A stretch of 64,000 bases of DNA from an uncultured Curtobacterium sp. (lineage in GTDB: Bacteria > Actinomycetota > Actinomycetes > Actinomycetales > Microbacteriaceae): contig CAJYUW010000047.1 in NCBI GenBank assembly GCA_913778205.1, forward strand, positions 17,999 to 81,998, in the 5' to 3' direction. A program made the position numbers and the translations under genes. Every line of letters starts with the position of its first letter. Position 1 is the first letter of the stretch. Shown piece after piece: positions 16,898 through 24,570 of the stretch. The notes beneath the pieces are model-generated. The model was not told the DNA's origin. It saw only the letters and a list, made by a program, of their open reading frames with translations, and did no database searches.

Positions 16898-17239
16898 CCT
16901 TGCGGCGGCCGACCGCGACGGCCGCGCGCGCCCGGCGCCCGTCCGTCCCGCCCGGCGTCGTCAACGCCGCCCGTAGCTCGCCCGCCGCACAACCAAAGGC
17001 AGAGCGAACCGCGGATCGCCACGGTTCGGATGGACTTTGGTTGTGCGCCGGCCATGCGCGCCGGCGGTGCGCGCCGGCCGCGCCGGCCATGCGCGCCGCC
17101 CGCCGGCCGCGCCGGCGTGCCGGTCGGCCGCGCCGGCGGTGCGCGCCGGCGTGCCGGTCGGCCGCGCTGCCGCGCCGGCGGCGCCGCCTGTGCCCGCACG
17201 CTGGACCGGCACCGAGCGGGGCGCGGGCATCGTGGGCGC
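16898..17239. repeat. 342-bp gene-free region: nested inverted repeat plus GC-rich tandem repeats
   Basis: At 16986-17047 perfect 13-base arms (CGCACAACCAAAG and CTTTGGTTGTGCG) enclose a second 7-base inverted repeat (CGAACCG, 17005-17011; CGGTTCG, 17022-17028). This stretch is clearly less GC-rich than its surroundings. It is followed by about 130 bp of CGCGCCGG-type repeats, including a 34-bp period (GTGCCGGTCGGCCGCG at 17117 and 17151). Open frames across it are low-complexity and not called. A stable RNA hairpin or a small mobile palindrome is possible. Confidence 0.55.
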
Positions 17240-18127
17240 ATGAGCCAGTACGACAAGCGCGACCCGAAGACCCTCTACCCCGCACCGCCGTACCCGGCGC
17301 AGGAGCAGTCGCTGCCGGGCGCCGCCTGGAAGATGGACCCGCAGCCCGACCACGGCGAACAGAGCTACGTCGGCAAGGAGCGGCTGACGGGGTACCGCGG
17401 CATCGTCACCGGCGCCGACTCCGGCATCGGCCGCGCCGCCGCGATCGCGCTCTCCCGGGAGGGCGCCGACCTCGTGCTCTCCTACCTGCCCGATGAGCAG
17501 GAGGACGCCGAGCAGGTGCGCGACCTCCTCGAGGCCGAGGGCCGCCGCGCCGTCCTGGTCCCGGGCGACATCTCCGACGAGCGGTACTGCCAGGACCTCG
17601 TCCAGAAGGCCGTCGACGAGTTCGGCGGGCTCGACACCCTCGTCATGGTCGCCGGGCGGATGGACAGCAACGACGACATCCTGACGCTCAGCACCGAGCA
17701 CTTCGACTCCACCTTCAAGACGAACATCTACTCGCTGTTCTGGCTGACCAAGGCCGCGGTGCCGCACCTCGAGCCCGGGTCGACGATCGTCACCACCGGC
17801 TCGATCCAATCGAGCACACCGTCGCCGGACAAGATCGACTACGCGATCTCGAAGAGCGCCGTGAAGACCTTCACCGAGGCCGTCGCCCAGCAGCTCGCCC
17901 CGAAGGGCATCCGGGTGAACTCCGTCGCGCCCGGCCCGGTCTGGACGCCGCTGCAGCCGGGGTCGGACGACGCGCAGACCGTGGCGCACTTCGGCGAGTC
18001 GTCGCCCTTCGGCCGTCCGGGGCAGCCGGCCGAGCTCGGCGCGGCCTACGTGCACCTCGTCAGCCCGGAGTCGAGCTACCAGTCCGGCTCGACGATCACG
18101 ATCGCGGGCGGGTCGCCCGCCTTCTGA
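17240..18127 (+). CDS. General-stress short-chain dehydrogenase/reductase (YghA/GS39-like)
   Basis: A 295-residue SDR with the extended N-terminus typical of stress-induced YghA/GS39 proteins (YPAPPYPAQEQSLPGAAWKM), a TGADSGIGRAAAIALSREGA nucleotide site, catalytic Ser region TTGSIQSS and YAISK for the Tyr/Lys pair. The usual NNAG motif is MVAG here, which is unusual. The C-terminus follows the family (RVNSVAPGPVWTPLQP). ATG 17240 has no clear ribosome site. A paralogue lies at 52792-53691. Substrate unknown. Confidence 0.85.
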   Translation: MSQYDKRDPKTLYPAPPYPAQEQSLPGAAWKMDPQPDHGEQSYVGKERLTGYRGIVTGADSGIGRAAAIALSREGADLVLSYLPDEQEDAEQVRDLLEAEGRRAVLVPGDISDERYCQDLVQKAVDEFGGLDTLVMVAGRMDSNDDILTLSTEHFDSTFKTNIYSLFWLTKAAVPHLEPGSTIVTTGSIQSSTPSPDKIDYAISKSAVKTFTEAVAQQLAPKGIRVNSVAPGPVWTPLQPGSDDAQTVAHFGESSPFGRPGQPAELGAAYVHLVSPESSYQSGSTITIAGGSPAF

Positions 18128-18183
18128 CCACACGGGTGCGAGACGGGGACGTACCCCACGCGCCGTGCCCGTGAGGAGTGCTC

Positions 18184-18786
18184 GTGAGTACGGTCCCGAC
18201 CATGGTGTTCTGGATCGTGGTGGGGATCGTCCTCGTGGCGTCGGTCGTGCTGATCGCCGTCGAGGGGCGGGTGATGTCCAAGCCGGTCACCGAACGGACG
18301 AGCGGCGAGGACCGCTTCATCCGCTCGAGTCGGGCCGTCGGCCGCGCGCAGCAGGCCTTCGCGCGGAACGTCGCGCCGTGGTCGGCGGTCGCCGCAGCGG
18401 TCCTCGGACTCGTCGCGACGATCCCGCTCTGGACGTCGGGGAAGACCGGTGTTGCGGTCGCTCTGACGGTGTTCTTCGTGCTGTTCGCGGTCGGGATGTG
18501 CGCCTTCTGGGCGAAGGTGCTCCGGCATCGCGGACCGGACAGTGTCTGGCGTGCCGCCGAGGACGAGCGCGTCCGCGAGGCCGACGAAGCCGGCCGGCCA
18601 CGGTGGTTCGTGAGCGTCGCGGCCGGGTGGGGGGTCGCCGGCATGTTCACCGGACTCGGCCTGCTGTTCCTCGTCCTGGCGCTCACCGGCGGTGGCTCGC
18701 TCGTCGCGCCGCTCGTCGTCCTCGGCATCGGGCTGCTCTTCATGGTCCTCGTCGGCATCCAGCAGCGCGCCGAGGGCCGTCGATGA
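18184..18786 (+). CDS. Multi-pass membrane protein of unknown function
   Basis: A 200-residue protein with about five hydrophobic segments: one at residues ~8-25 (FWIVVGIVLVASVVLIAV), two between ~65 and 110, and two between ~150 and 195, separated by a charged loop rich in Arg and Glu. GTG 18184 is chosen because AGGAG lies six bases upstream. It overlaps the next gene by 4 bp (ATGA), so the two are co-transcribed. I do not recognise the family. Confidence 0.75.
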   Translation: MSTVPTMVFWIVVGIVLVASVVLIAVEGRVMSKPVTERTSGEDRFIRSSRAVGRAQQAFARNVAPWSAVAAAVLGLVATIPLWTSGKTGVAVALTVFFVLFAVGMCAFWAKVLRHRGPDSVWRAAEDERVREADEAGRPRWFVSVAAGWGVAGMFTGLGLLFLVLALTGGGSLVAPLVVLGIGLLFMVLVGIQQRAEGRR

Positions 18787-19136
18787 CCACCGGGGCCGTC
18801 ACGCACGTGGTGCTGGTGGCGTGGGAGGTCGACGACAGCAGTGGAGCCGAGGCGGACGCCCTCGCACAGGAGCACCTGACGCGGATCGACGGGGTGGAGT
18901 CGGTCGGGTCCGGTACGAGCGTCAGCACCGAGGGCCTCGAGGGCGGCTTCGACTGGATGCTCGTCGTCCGGTTCCGCGACCGGGCGGCCCTCGACGGCTA
19001 CCTCCCACACCCGGAGCACCAGCCGGTGGCCAACCACATCCGCGGTCACGGCACGCGGGTCGTGGTCTTCGATCTCGCGGACCCAGCCGTCACCGGTCGA
19101 GCGGGGGTCACCGCTCCGGCTCGCGGGGACGGCTGA
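18783..19136 (+). CDS. Dabb (stress-responsive alpha/beta barrel) domain protein
   Basis: A 117-residue single-domain protein of the Dabb family, dimeric ferredoxin-like barrels found in stress proteins and some enzymes. Signatures: THVVLVAW at the N-terminal strand, FDWMLVVRFRDRAALDGYLP and HPEHQPVANHI. Start overlaps the membrane protein stop (ATGA). Its 3' end overlaps a small convergent gene by 29 bp. Function in the pair with the membrane protein is not known. Confidence 0.8.
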   Translation: MTTGAVTHVVLVAWEVDDSSGAEADALAQEHLTRIDGVESVGSGTSVSTEGLEGGFDWMLVVRFRDRAALDGYLPHPEHQPVANHIRGHGTRVVVFDLADPAVTGRAGVTAPARGDG

Positions 19137-19317
19137 CCGGTCCGAAGAAGTCGGCGTACACGGGGTCGTGGGGCAGGTTCTCCGCGAGGCGTCGATGGAC
19201 GAGCGCCTCGACGTCGGCGGGGTGGAGCATCCCTCGGCGGTGCCACTCGGCGGGGGACGCCCGCAGCTCGTGGTCAGCGACCGTGCATGCTCCGTCGACG
19301 CGGTCGTCCGCAGCCAT
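19108..19317 (-). CDS. Small hypothetical protein, 69 residues
   Basis: A short frame whose codons have the GC-rich third positions of real genes in this window and a non-repetitive protein rich in Asp, Glu, His and Arg (HRRGMLHPADVEALVHRRLA). ATG 19317 is preferred; GTG 19323 is in frame just upstream; only a weak GGGGG precedes either. The 3' end overlaps the convergent Dabb gene by 29 bp. Not recognised; it could still be a chance frame. Confidence 0.5.
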   Translation of the reverse strand: MAADDRVDGACTVADHELRASPAEWHRRGMLHPADVEALVHRRLAENLPHDPVYADFFGPVSRPREPER

Positions 19318-19440
19318 CGTCACCCCCGTCCGTCGTACTTCACCGGCCGGATGCAACACTACACAGACCGGTCCGTGCTGCGCAGGTCCGCACCCGGGGG
19401 GCGCCCCGAAGGCGGCGCGGCTGGGCGGTGACCAGGTGAC

Positions 19441-19482
19441 GGACGGGAGGCGCGGGCCGACCCCACCACGCGCCTCCCGTCC
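19441..19482. repeat. GC-rich hairpin between divergent genes; dispersed repeat copy 3
   Basis: Perfect 14-bp arms (GGACGGGAGGCGCG and its complement) around a 14-base loop. It ends 22 bp before the start of pcp, overlapping where the -35 region should be, and lies between two divergent reading frames, so a terminator role is not obvious. Confidence 0.65.
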
Positions 19483-19504
19483 GGTCCGTGCCTAGGCTGG
19501 TGCC

Positions 19505-20155
19505 GTGGCCGACACGTCCGGAACGACCGTCCTGCTCACCGCCTTCGAACCGTTCGGCGGTGCCGCGACGAACCCCTCCTGGGACGCGGTCTCGGCGCTC
19601 GCCGAACGGTGGGACGGCCCGGCGCGGCTCGTGACCGAACAGCTCCCGGTGGTGTTCGCCGAGGTGCGGCAGCGCCTCGCGGCGGCGATCCTCGAGCACC
19701 GGCCCGCCGTGGTCATCGCGACGGGCTTGGCCGAGGGACGGACGGCGGTCACGCCGGAGCGGGTTGCGATCAACGTGCAGGACGCCCGGATCCCCGACAA
19801 CGCCGGAGCCCGACCCGTGGACGAGCCGATCGACCCGAACGGGCGACCGGCGTACTTCACGTCGCTGCCGATCAAGCGGATCGTCGCCGAGGTCCGAGTG
19901 CTCGGTGTCCCCGCGGCGGTGTCGAACACGGCGGGGACCTTCACGTGCAACCAGGCGTTCTACGAGCTCATGTCCCTCGCTGACCGAGAGGGGCTGCGCG
20001 CCGGGTTCGTGCACGTCCCGGCCACCACGGGCTTCGGTGACCACGCAGTGCCGACCCTCCCGCTCGAGGACGTCGTCAGGGCGCTCGAGGTCGTCGTCCG
20101 CGAGGCGCTCCGTGGCGGTCCGGACCTGGTCGAGCAGGGCGGCGCGGAACACTGA
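19505..20155 (+). CDS. pcp: Pyroglutamyl-peptidase I
   Basis: A 216-residue cytoplasmic cysteine peptidase (family C15) that removes N-terminal pyroglutamate from peptides. The catalytic triad is visible: Glu85 in GRTAVTPERVAIN, Cys148 in SNTAGTFTCN, His170 in GFVHVP. Length is normal for bacterial enzymes. GTG 19505 has no ribosome site, but TAGGCT ends six bases upstream, so the message is probably leaderless, with its promoter abutting the hairpin at 19441-19482. Confidence 0.92.
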   Translation: MADTSGTTVLLTAFEPFGGAATNPSWDAVSALAERWDGPARLVTEQLPVVFAEVRQRLAAAILEHRPAVVIATGLAEGRTAVTPERVAINVQDARIPDNAGARPVDEPIDPNGRPAYFTSLPIKRIVAEVRVLGVPAAVSNTAGTFTCNQAFYELMSLADREGLRAGFVHVPATTGFGDHAVPTLPLEDVVRALEVVVREALRGGPDLVEQGGAEH

Positions 20156-20247
20156 TCCGGACGCGGCGTCCCGGTCGCTGAACGGTCTCTGATGGATCGT
20201 CACGGGAATCGGGGCCTGGGGCGTCCCCGACCTGCGACCATGGTCGG

Positions 20248-20976
20248 ATGACCGTCGACCCCCCGCTGCTGCGCCCTCGAGGCCGCTCGTCCGCCGACCG
20301 CGACGTCGTCGGCATCCTCGAGCCCGCCCGGTACCCGCTCGCGTCGGTGCTGCTCGCCGTGGTCGCGGTCCTCGTGATCACGGGGGTCGGCTTCACGCTC
20401 GGGACGGTCGACCTCGGGCTGTCGAAGGCGCTGAACACGCTCCACACCGGACCCGTCGGCGCATTCACCGACGCCGTCTACCACGTCATCAGCCCCGCAC
20501 CGGCGATCGCGATCACGTTCGTCGTGGTCGGCGTGATCTGGTGGCGGACGCGGGACCTCCGGCCGGCGCTGGCCTTCGGCGGCACGATCGCGATCACGTG
20601 GATCCCCTCGGCCGTCGTGAAGGAGATCGTGCACCGCGCGCGGCCCGACGTCGCCGTGCTGCCGCACCCGTTCCCGGTGCAGCCGGACCCGGGATACCCG
20701 AGCGGGCACACGGTCTACATGACGGCGTTCGTGATCGCCCTCATCTGGCTCCTCCGGGAGAACCGGTGGCACCGTGTGGCGCTCGTCGCCGGGACCGTGG
20801 CGATCGTCGTGGTGTTCTTCGCGGTCTCGATCGATGCGGTGCACTACCCGACGGACGCCGCGGCCTCGATCCTCTGGTCGCTCGCGGTGGCGCCGGGCGT
20901 CCGGGTGGTGTGGGTCGACTGGCTCATGCCCCGCATCCCCTTCCTGCGCGGCCCGCGCGCCCGCTCCGTGGCCTGA
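20248..20976 (+). CDS. PAP2-family membrane phosphatase
   Basis: A 242-residue membrane phosphatase of the PAP2 superfamily with about six transmembrane segments. The three-part active site is complete: KEIVHRARP, PSGH (in YPSGHTVYM) and a SIDAVHYPTD motif carrying the last His and Asp. Such enzymes dephosphorylate lipid phosphates, for example undecaprenyl pyrophosphate; which lipid is used here is unknown. The N-terminus is cytoplasmic and Arg-rich. ATG 20248; no strong ribosome site. Confidence 0.88.
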   Translation: MTVDPPLLRPRGRSSADRDVVGILEPARYPLASVLLAVVAVLVITGVGFTLGTVDLGLSKALNTLHTGPVGAFTDAVYHVISPAPAIAITFVVVGVIWWRTRDLRPALAFGGTIAITWIPSAVVKEIVHRARPDVAVLPHPFPVQPDPGYPSGHTVYMTAFVIALIWLLRENRWHRVALVAGTVAIVVVFFAVSIDAVHYPTDAAASILWSLAVAPGVRVVWVDWLMPRIPFLRGPRARSVA

Positions 20977-20990
20977 CGAAGCCGTCCGGC

Positions 20991-21205
20991 CGGTTCGGCT
21001 GACGCGCCGGTCCGGCTGACGCGCCGGTCTAGCTGCCGCGCCGGCTGGGCTGCCGCTGGTCGGGCTGCTGCCGCTGCCGAACGACCGCACCGTCGTCGTG
21101 CGACAGCGGCCGTGTCGCTGCTTGTGCGCGCGCTGAACCGCACCGTGCAACGAGCGACGGGGCAGTTGTCGTACGACATCCACGGTGTCGTTCCGCAACG
21201 GCGGC
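20991..21205. repeat. 17-bp tandem repeats followed by an imperfect palindromic element
   Basis: From 20991 three to four imperfect copies of a 17-bp unit (CGGTCCGGCTGACGCGC) run in tandem. From about 21074 to 21205 lies an imperfect long inverted repeat (GAACGAC...GTCGTGCGACA against TGTCGTACGAC...GTCGTTC). Its right half shares GTCGTACGAC, ATCCACG and CCGCAACGGCG with the gap at 24571-24664, and its left half resembles that gap's complement. It separates the convergent PAP2 and soxR genes. Confidence 0.5.
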
Positions 21206-21253
21206 CGGCCCGCCCCGCCCCCATCCCGCCGCACCCGCCCCGGGGACCGCGCG

Positions 21254-21721
21254 TCAGTCCTCGATGGGGAGCAGGCGTCGGGCGCCCGCGCCGTCCGCGC
21301 CCATCGCGTCGCCGGGGTTCATCACCAGGCAGGCGTTCAGGGACACGCAGCCGCAGCCGATGCACTGCGTCATCTCCTCCTGCAGGCGCGCGAGCTCGAG
21401 CTGACGCGCCCGGAGGCGAGCACGCCACCGTTCGTTCAGCCGTGCCCAGTCGCGCAGGGACGGCATCCGGTCGCTCGGCAGCGCCGCGAACTGCTCGGCG
21501 ACCTCGCTCAGTGGGATGCCGAGGCGCTTGGCGACCTGGATGATCGCGATCCGCCGTTCGACGTGCCGGGGGTACAGGCGCGTCCCGCCCGTCGTGCGCT
21601 CCGGGTGGATCAGGCCCTTGCGCTCGTAGAAGTGCAGTGCCGATGCCGCGACACCGGTCCGTCGGACGACCTCCCCGATCGAGAGCAGGTCGGTGGGCTT
21701 CGGGGCCGGTATCTCCACCAT
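21254..21721 (-). CDS. soxR: Redox-sensing regulator SoxR
   Basis: A 155-residue MerR-family regulator with a [2Fe-2S] cluster. The N-terminal helix-turn-helix reads LLSIGEVVRRTGVAASALHF; a coiled-coil dimerisation helix follows; the cluster cysteines are C120, C123, C125 and C131 in the CX2CXCX5C pattern (CIGCGCVSLNAC). Actinobacterial SoxR responds to redox-cycling compounds. ATG 21721 lies seven bases after TAGGAT, suggesting a leaderless autoregulated message. Divergent from a 62-residue protein with a near-consensus promoter, the likely direct target. Confidence 0.92.
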   Translation of the reverse strand: MVEIPAPKPTDLLSIGEVVRRTGVAASALHFYERKGLIHPERTTGGTRLYPRHVERRIAIIQVAKRLGIPLSEVAEQFAALPSDRMPSLRDWARLNERWRARLRARQLELARLQEEMTQCIGCGCVSLNACLVMNPGDAMGADGAGARRLLPIED

Positions 21722-21758
21722 GGTCGAGATCCTATGCTCCGGCTTGTTCACCTGACAC

Positions 21759-21787
21759 TTGACATGCAATCAGACCGGCAATATGTT
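21759..21787 (+). promoter_or_regulatory. Near-consensus sigma-70-type promoter for the 62-residue gene
   Basis: TTGACA (21759-21764), a 17-bp spacer, and TATGTT (21782-21787). The element lies in the 116-bp gap between soxR and the 62-residue gene, so SoxR binding here is likely. I could not identify a confident SoxR dyad; the 17-bp spacing is also shorter than in classical SoxR targets. Confidence 0.7.
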
Positions 21788-21837
21788 GGACATCACCAAG
21801 CCGGCGCAGGGCCGGCAGGACCCCGGAAGGCCCGATC

Positions 21838-22026
21838 ATGACCGTTCTCCCGCAGCAGGACATCGCCCGCCCCGTCTCCTCGAACTGGCCCGCGCCGACC
21901 GACAACCCCGTCCTCGACGCGGTGCTCTCCGGGTTCGAGCGGCTCGGCGCCGCCCTCCCCCACGCGCTTGCGGTGCCCGTGATGCTCGCCCACGAAGCGC
22001 TCTGCGCGCTCGCCCAGCGCCGCTGA
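21838..22026 (+). CDS. 62-residue protein of unknown function divergent from soxR
   Basis: A short gene with a good ribosome site (GGAAGG eight bases before ATG 21838) and a near-consensus promoter upstream. The product is soluble or peripheral: a polar N-terminus (LPQQDIARPVSSNWPAPTDN) followed by an amphipathic helical half (LDAVLSGFERLGAALPHALA). No cysteines except one near the end. The position beside soxR implies redox-stress induction (inference). Not recognised. Confidence 0.7.
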   Translation: MTVLPQQDIARPVSSNWPAPTDNPVLDAVLSGFERLGAALPHALAVPVMLAHEALCALAQRR

Positions 22027-22048
22027 CCGACCGCCGCTCACCGCGGCG

Positions 22049-23077
22049 TCAGCGTACGAGCGCCCGACCACGCAGCCGCTCGGGGGTCAGCGCCGGCAGC
22101 ACGATCCCGGTGTCCCGCTCCAGCACGTGGGTCCCCGGCGCGACCACGGCGTCGACCGCGTCGAGCAGGTCGTCGTCCAGCGCCACCTCCGCCGCCTGCA
22201 GGTACGCGTCGAGGTGCGAGGACGTCCTCGGCCCGACCACCACGCTCGACACGTCCGGGTGCGTGAGCGCGAAGCCGACCGACAGCTCGAACAGCGTGAG
22301 CCCCGCCTCGTCGGCCAACCGACCCAGCCGCTCCACGGTCGCGAGCTTGCCCCGGTTGCCCGGCGATCCGACGTCGTGGGCGGCCGGGTCCGCCGACGCC
22401 CGCGGCGACACGGGTTGTCCGCCGCCCTCGCGGTAGGCGCCGGCGAGCCAGCCGCCGGCGAGGGGCGCTCCGGCGAACACCCCGAGGCCGAACCGCCGCG
22501 CCACCGGCAGCACGGTGCGCTCGGCCGTCCGGGTCAGCAGCGAGTACGGCACGTGCGTCGCGGTGGCGCTCTTGCCGCCGGACCGCAGCCACTGCGCCTC
22601 GACGAGCTCCTCCGCCGGGAACCCCGGGATCCCGAACGCCCGGATCCGGCCGAGCGCCACGAGGTCCGCGAGCGCGTCGAGCGTCTCGTCGAGCGAGGTC
22701 GCCGGGTCCGGACGGGCCGGCTGGTACAGGTCGATGACGTCGACGCCGAGGCGGTCGAGACTCCGTTCCACCGCCCGGAACATCCAGCGGCGCCCGTTGC
22801 CCCGGTGCGCCGGGTCCGCGTCCACGGGGTCGCCGAACCGCACGGACACGAAGACGTCGTCGCGTCGTCCCGCGAGCGCGGTCCCGACGACCTCCTCGGC
22901 GAGCCCGGCGCCGTCCGCGTCCGACACGTCCACCGCGGTGACGCCACCCGCGAGTGCGGCCTGCACGAGACCGACCGCCTCGGCGAGGTCACGTGCCGCG
23001 ACGCCCGCGATCGCCCGGGTCCCGAGCGTCAGCGCGCTGACGGGAGCACCCGTCCGCCCGGTGCGTCGCTGTTCCAT
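22049..23077 (-). CDS. Aldo/keto-reductase-fold protein with a degenerate active site
   Basis: A 342-residue AKR-family protein that keeps the overall pattern (GRTGAPVSALTLGT, YSLLTRTAERTVLP, SVGFALTHPDVSSVVVG) but has lost three of four catalytic residues. Asp50 is kept in VTAVDVSDADGAG, while the Tyr55 position is Asp55, the Lys position is Arg80 (VSVRFG instead of TKFG) and the His position is Ala121 (DLYQPARPDP instead of YQLHRPDP). It therefore probably does not reduce carbonyls by the usual mechanism. ATG 23077, leaderless-looking (TATCGT seven bases before). The frame is intact and well biased, so it seems to be maintained. Confidence 0.85.
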   Translation of the reverse strand: MEQRRTGRTGAPVSALTLGTRAIAGVAARDLAEAVGLVQAALAGGVTAVDVSDADGAGLAEEVVGTALAGRRDDVFVSVRFGDPVDADPAHRGNGRRWMFRAVERSLDRLGVDVIDLYQPARPDPATSLDETLDALADLVALGRIRAFGIPGFPAEELVEAQWLRSGGKSATATHVPYSLLTRTAERTVLPVARRFGLGVFAGAPLAGGWLAGAYREGGGQPVSPRASADPAAHDVGSPGNRGKLATVERLGRLADEAGLTLFELSVGFALTHPDVSSVVVGPRTSSHLDAYLQAAEVALDDDLLDAVDAVVAPGTHVLERDTGIVLPALTPERLRGRALVR

Positions 23078-23130
23078 GCGCGACACGATAGGTGGCCGGA
23101 CGGGTGCGGCGACCGCCGGTGACGCAGCGT

Positions 23131-23207
23131 TACCGCCTGACGGCCGGGAGGCCCGTGGCGCCGCCGCCACGCGCCTCCCGGCCGTCAGGCGGTACCCTCG
23201 GTACCGC
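23131..23207. repeat. Long hairpin plus overlapping 8-bp dyad between divergent genes; dispersed repeat copy 4
   Basis: Perfect 22-base arms (23131-23152 and 23173-23194, ending GGGAGGC/GCCTCCC) enclose a further CGTGGCG/CGCCACG stem. Its right end overlaps GCGGTACC-CTC-GGTACCGC (23189-23207), an operator-like dyad. The element lies between the divergent AKR-like and MFS genes, so it cannot be a simple terminator for either. Confidence 0.6.
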
Positions 23208-23325
23208 AAGCAGAACACGCAGTGTGTATCTACCGGCCGTCGGCCGCCCCGCACGGGGCGCGACGGACAGCGGCGGCACCCGATGGGCCCGCCCCCTGTC
23301 CGGCCGGGCCGAGAAGGCACACCCC

Positions 23326-24546
23326 ATGCTCCGAGCACGACCCACCTCCCTGATCGGCCTCGCCGGTCGGTGGTACTTCCCGATCGCCTTCGTCGCGCGA
23401 CTGCCCTTCGCGATGATGGTCGTCGGCGTCCTGACCCTCGTCGTCGCCGCGCGCGACTCTGTGGCGCTCGGCGGCGTCAACTCCGCGTCCGTCGGCATCG
23501 GCTCCGCGGTCTTCGGTCCGATGGTCGGCGCCGCTGCCGACCGGTTCGGCCAGCGCCGGGTGCTCGTCCCGGTCGGCATCGTCAACGGGGTGCTGCTCGG
23601 TGCACTGCCGTTCGTCGTGTCGAGTGCCGCACCGGACCTCGCCGTGCTCGCGATGTCCTTCCTCATCGGTGCCTCCGCGCCGCAGGTCGCCCCGATGTCG
23701 CGCACCCGTCTCGTCGCGATCATCCGGCAGCGGATGGCCGCGGACCGGCACGAGAAGGTCCTCGGCGGCACGATGGCGTACGAGTCCGCCGCCGACGAGA
23801 CGGTCTTCATCATCGGCCCGTTCCTCGTCGGGGTCCTCGCGAGCGCGATCGCCCCGTGGGTCGCCGTGGCGGGGGCGTCCGTGCTGACCTTCGTGTTCGT
23901 CACGGCCTTCGCCCTGCACCCGACCGGGCGGCTCGTGGTCGCGGCGACGGGTACGGTCGCCCAGGCACCGGCCCGGGAGCTGCTGCGGCCGCGGCTCGTG
24001 GTCGTGGTGCTCGGCATCCTCGGCATCGGGCTGTTCTTCGGTGCGACGCTCACGTCGTTGACCGCGTTCATGGAGTCGCACGGCGGCGCGTCACGGGCGG
24101 GGCTGCTGTACGGCGTGATGGGCATCGGGTCGGCCGGGCTCGCGCTCGGGTCGGCGGCGTTCCCGCGGCGGTTCGGCCTCGGGTGGCGGTGGCTCGTGTT
24201 CGGGGCGGTGTTGCTCGGCGGCGCGGTCGCGTTCTCGCAGGCGCACTCGGTGCTCGCCGTCGCCGTGGTGCTCGCCGTCATGGGGATCGGCATCGGCCCG
24301 ACCCTCGTCTCGCAGTACTCCCTCGGGTCCGATCGCGCGCCGCTGGGACGGTCGGCGACGACGATGACGATCCTCGGCTCGGCGGTCATCGTGGGGCAGT
24401 CGCTCGCGTCGGCCGTCACGGGCTCGGTCGCGGAGCGTTCCGGGGCGCCCGGCGCGATGGTGCTGCCCGCGGTCGCCGCGGCCGTGGTGGTCGCGGCGGC
24501 GGTGGCGAACCTCCTGCTGTCGCGCTGCGACGCCCGTCGGGGCTGA
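23326..24546 (+). CDS. MFS transporter
   Basis: A 406-residue major facilitator protein with about twelve transmembrane segments. The loop between helices 2 and 3 carries the MFS signature (GAAADRFGQRRVLV). The central cytoplasmic loop is short. ATG 23326 is preceded by AGAAGG nine bases upstream; the upstream extension of the frame crosses the hairpin and is rejected. Divergent from the AKR-like gene. Probably a drug or metabolite exporter by general resemblance; substrate unknown. Confidence 0.85.
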   Translation: MLRARPTSLIGLAGRWYFPIAFVARLPFAMMVVGVLTLVVAARDSVALGGVNSASVGIGSAVFGPMVGAAADRFGQRRVLVPVGIVNGVLLGALPFVVSSAAPDLAVLAMSFLIGASAPQVAPMSRTRLVAIIRQRMAADRHEKVLGGTMAYESAADETVFIIGPFLVGVLASAIAPWVAVAGASVLTFVFVTAFALHPTGRLVVAATGTVAQAPARELLRPRLVVVVLGILGIGLFFGATLTSLTAFMESHGGASRAGLLYGVMGIGSAGLALGSAAFPRRFGLGWRWLVFGAVLLGGAVAFSQAHSVLAVAVVLAVMGIGIGPTLVSQYSLGSDRAPLGRSATTMTILGSAVIVGQSLASAVTGSVAERSGAPGAMVLPAVAAAVVVAAAVANLLLSRCDARRG

Positions 24547-24570
24547 ACGACCCGGGGGCCGTGCGGTCCG

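Noticed and set aside
17049..17239. In-frame N-terminal extensions of the SDR through the repeat region
   Set aside because: They translate tandem GC repeats into Arg/Ala/Gly runs; the SDR family start is at 17240.
23092..23325. N-terminal extension of the MFS protein
   Set aside because: It crosses the long hairpin and is hydrophilic; ATG 23326 has a ribosome site and starts the first helix region.
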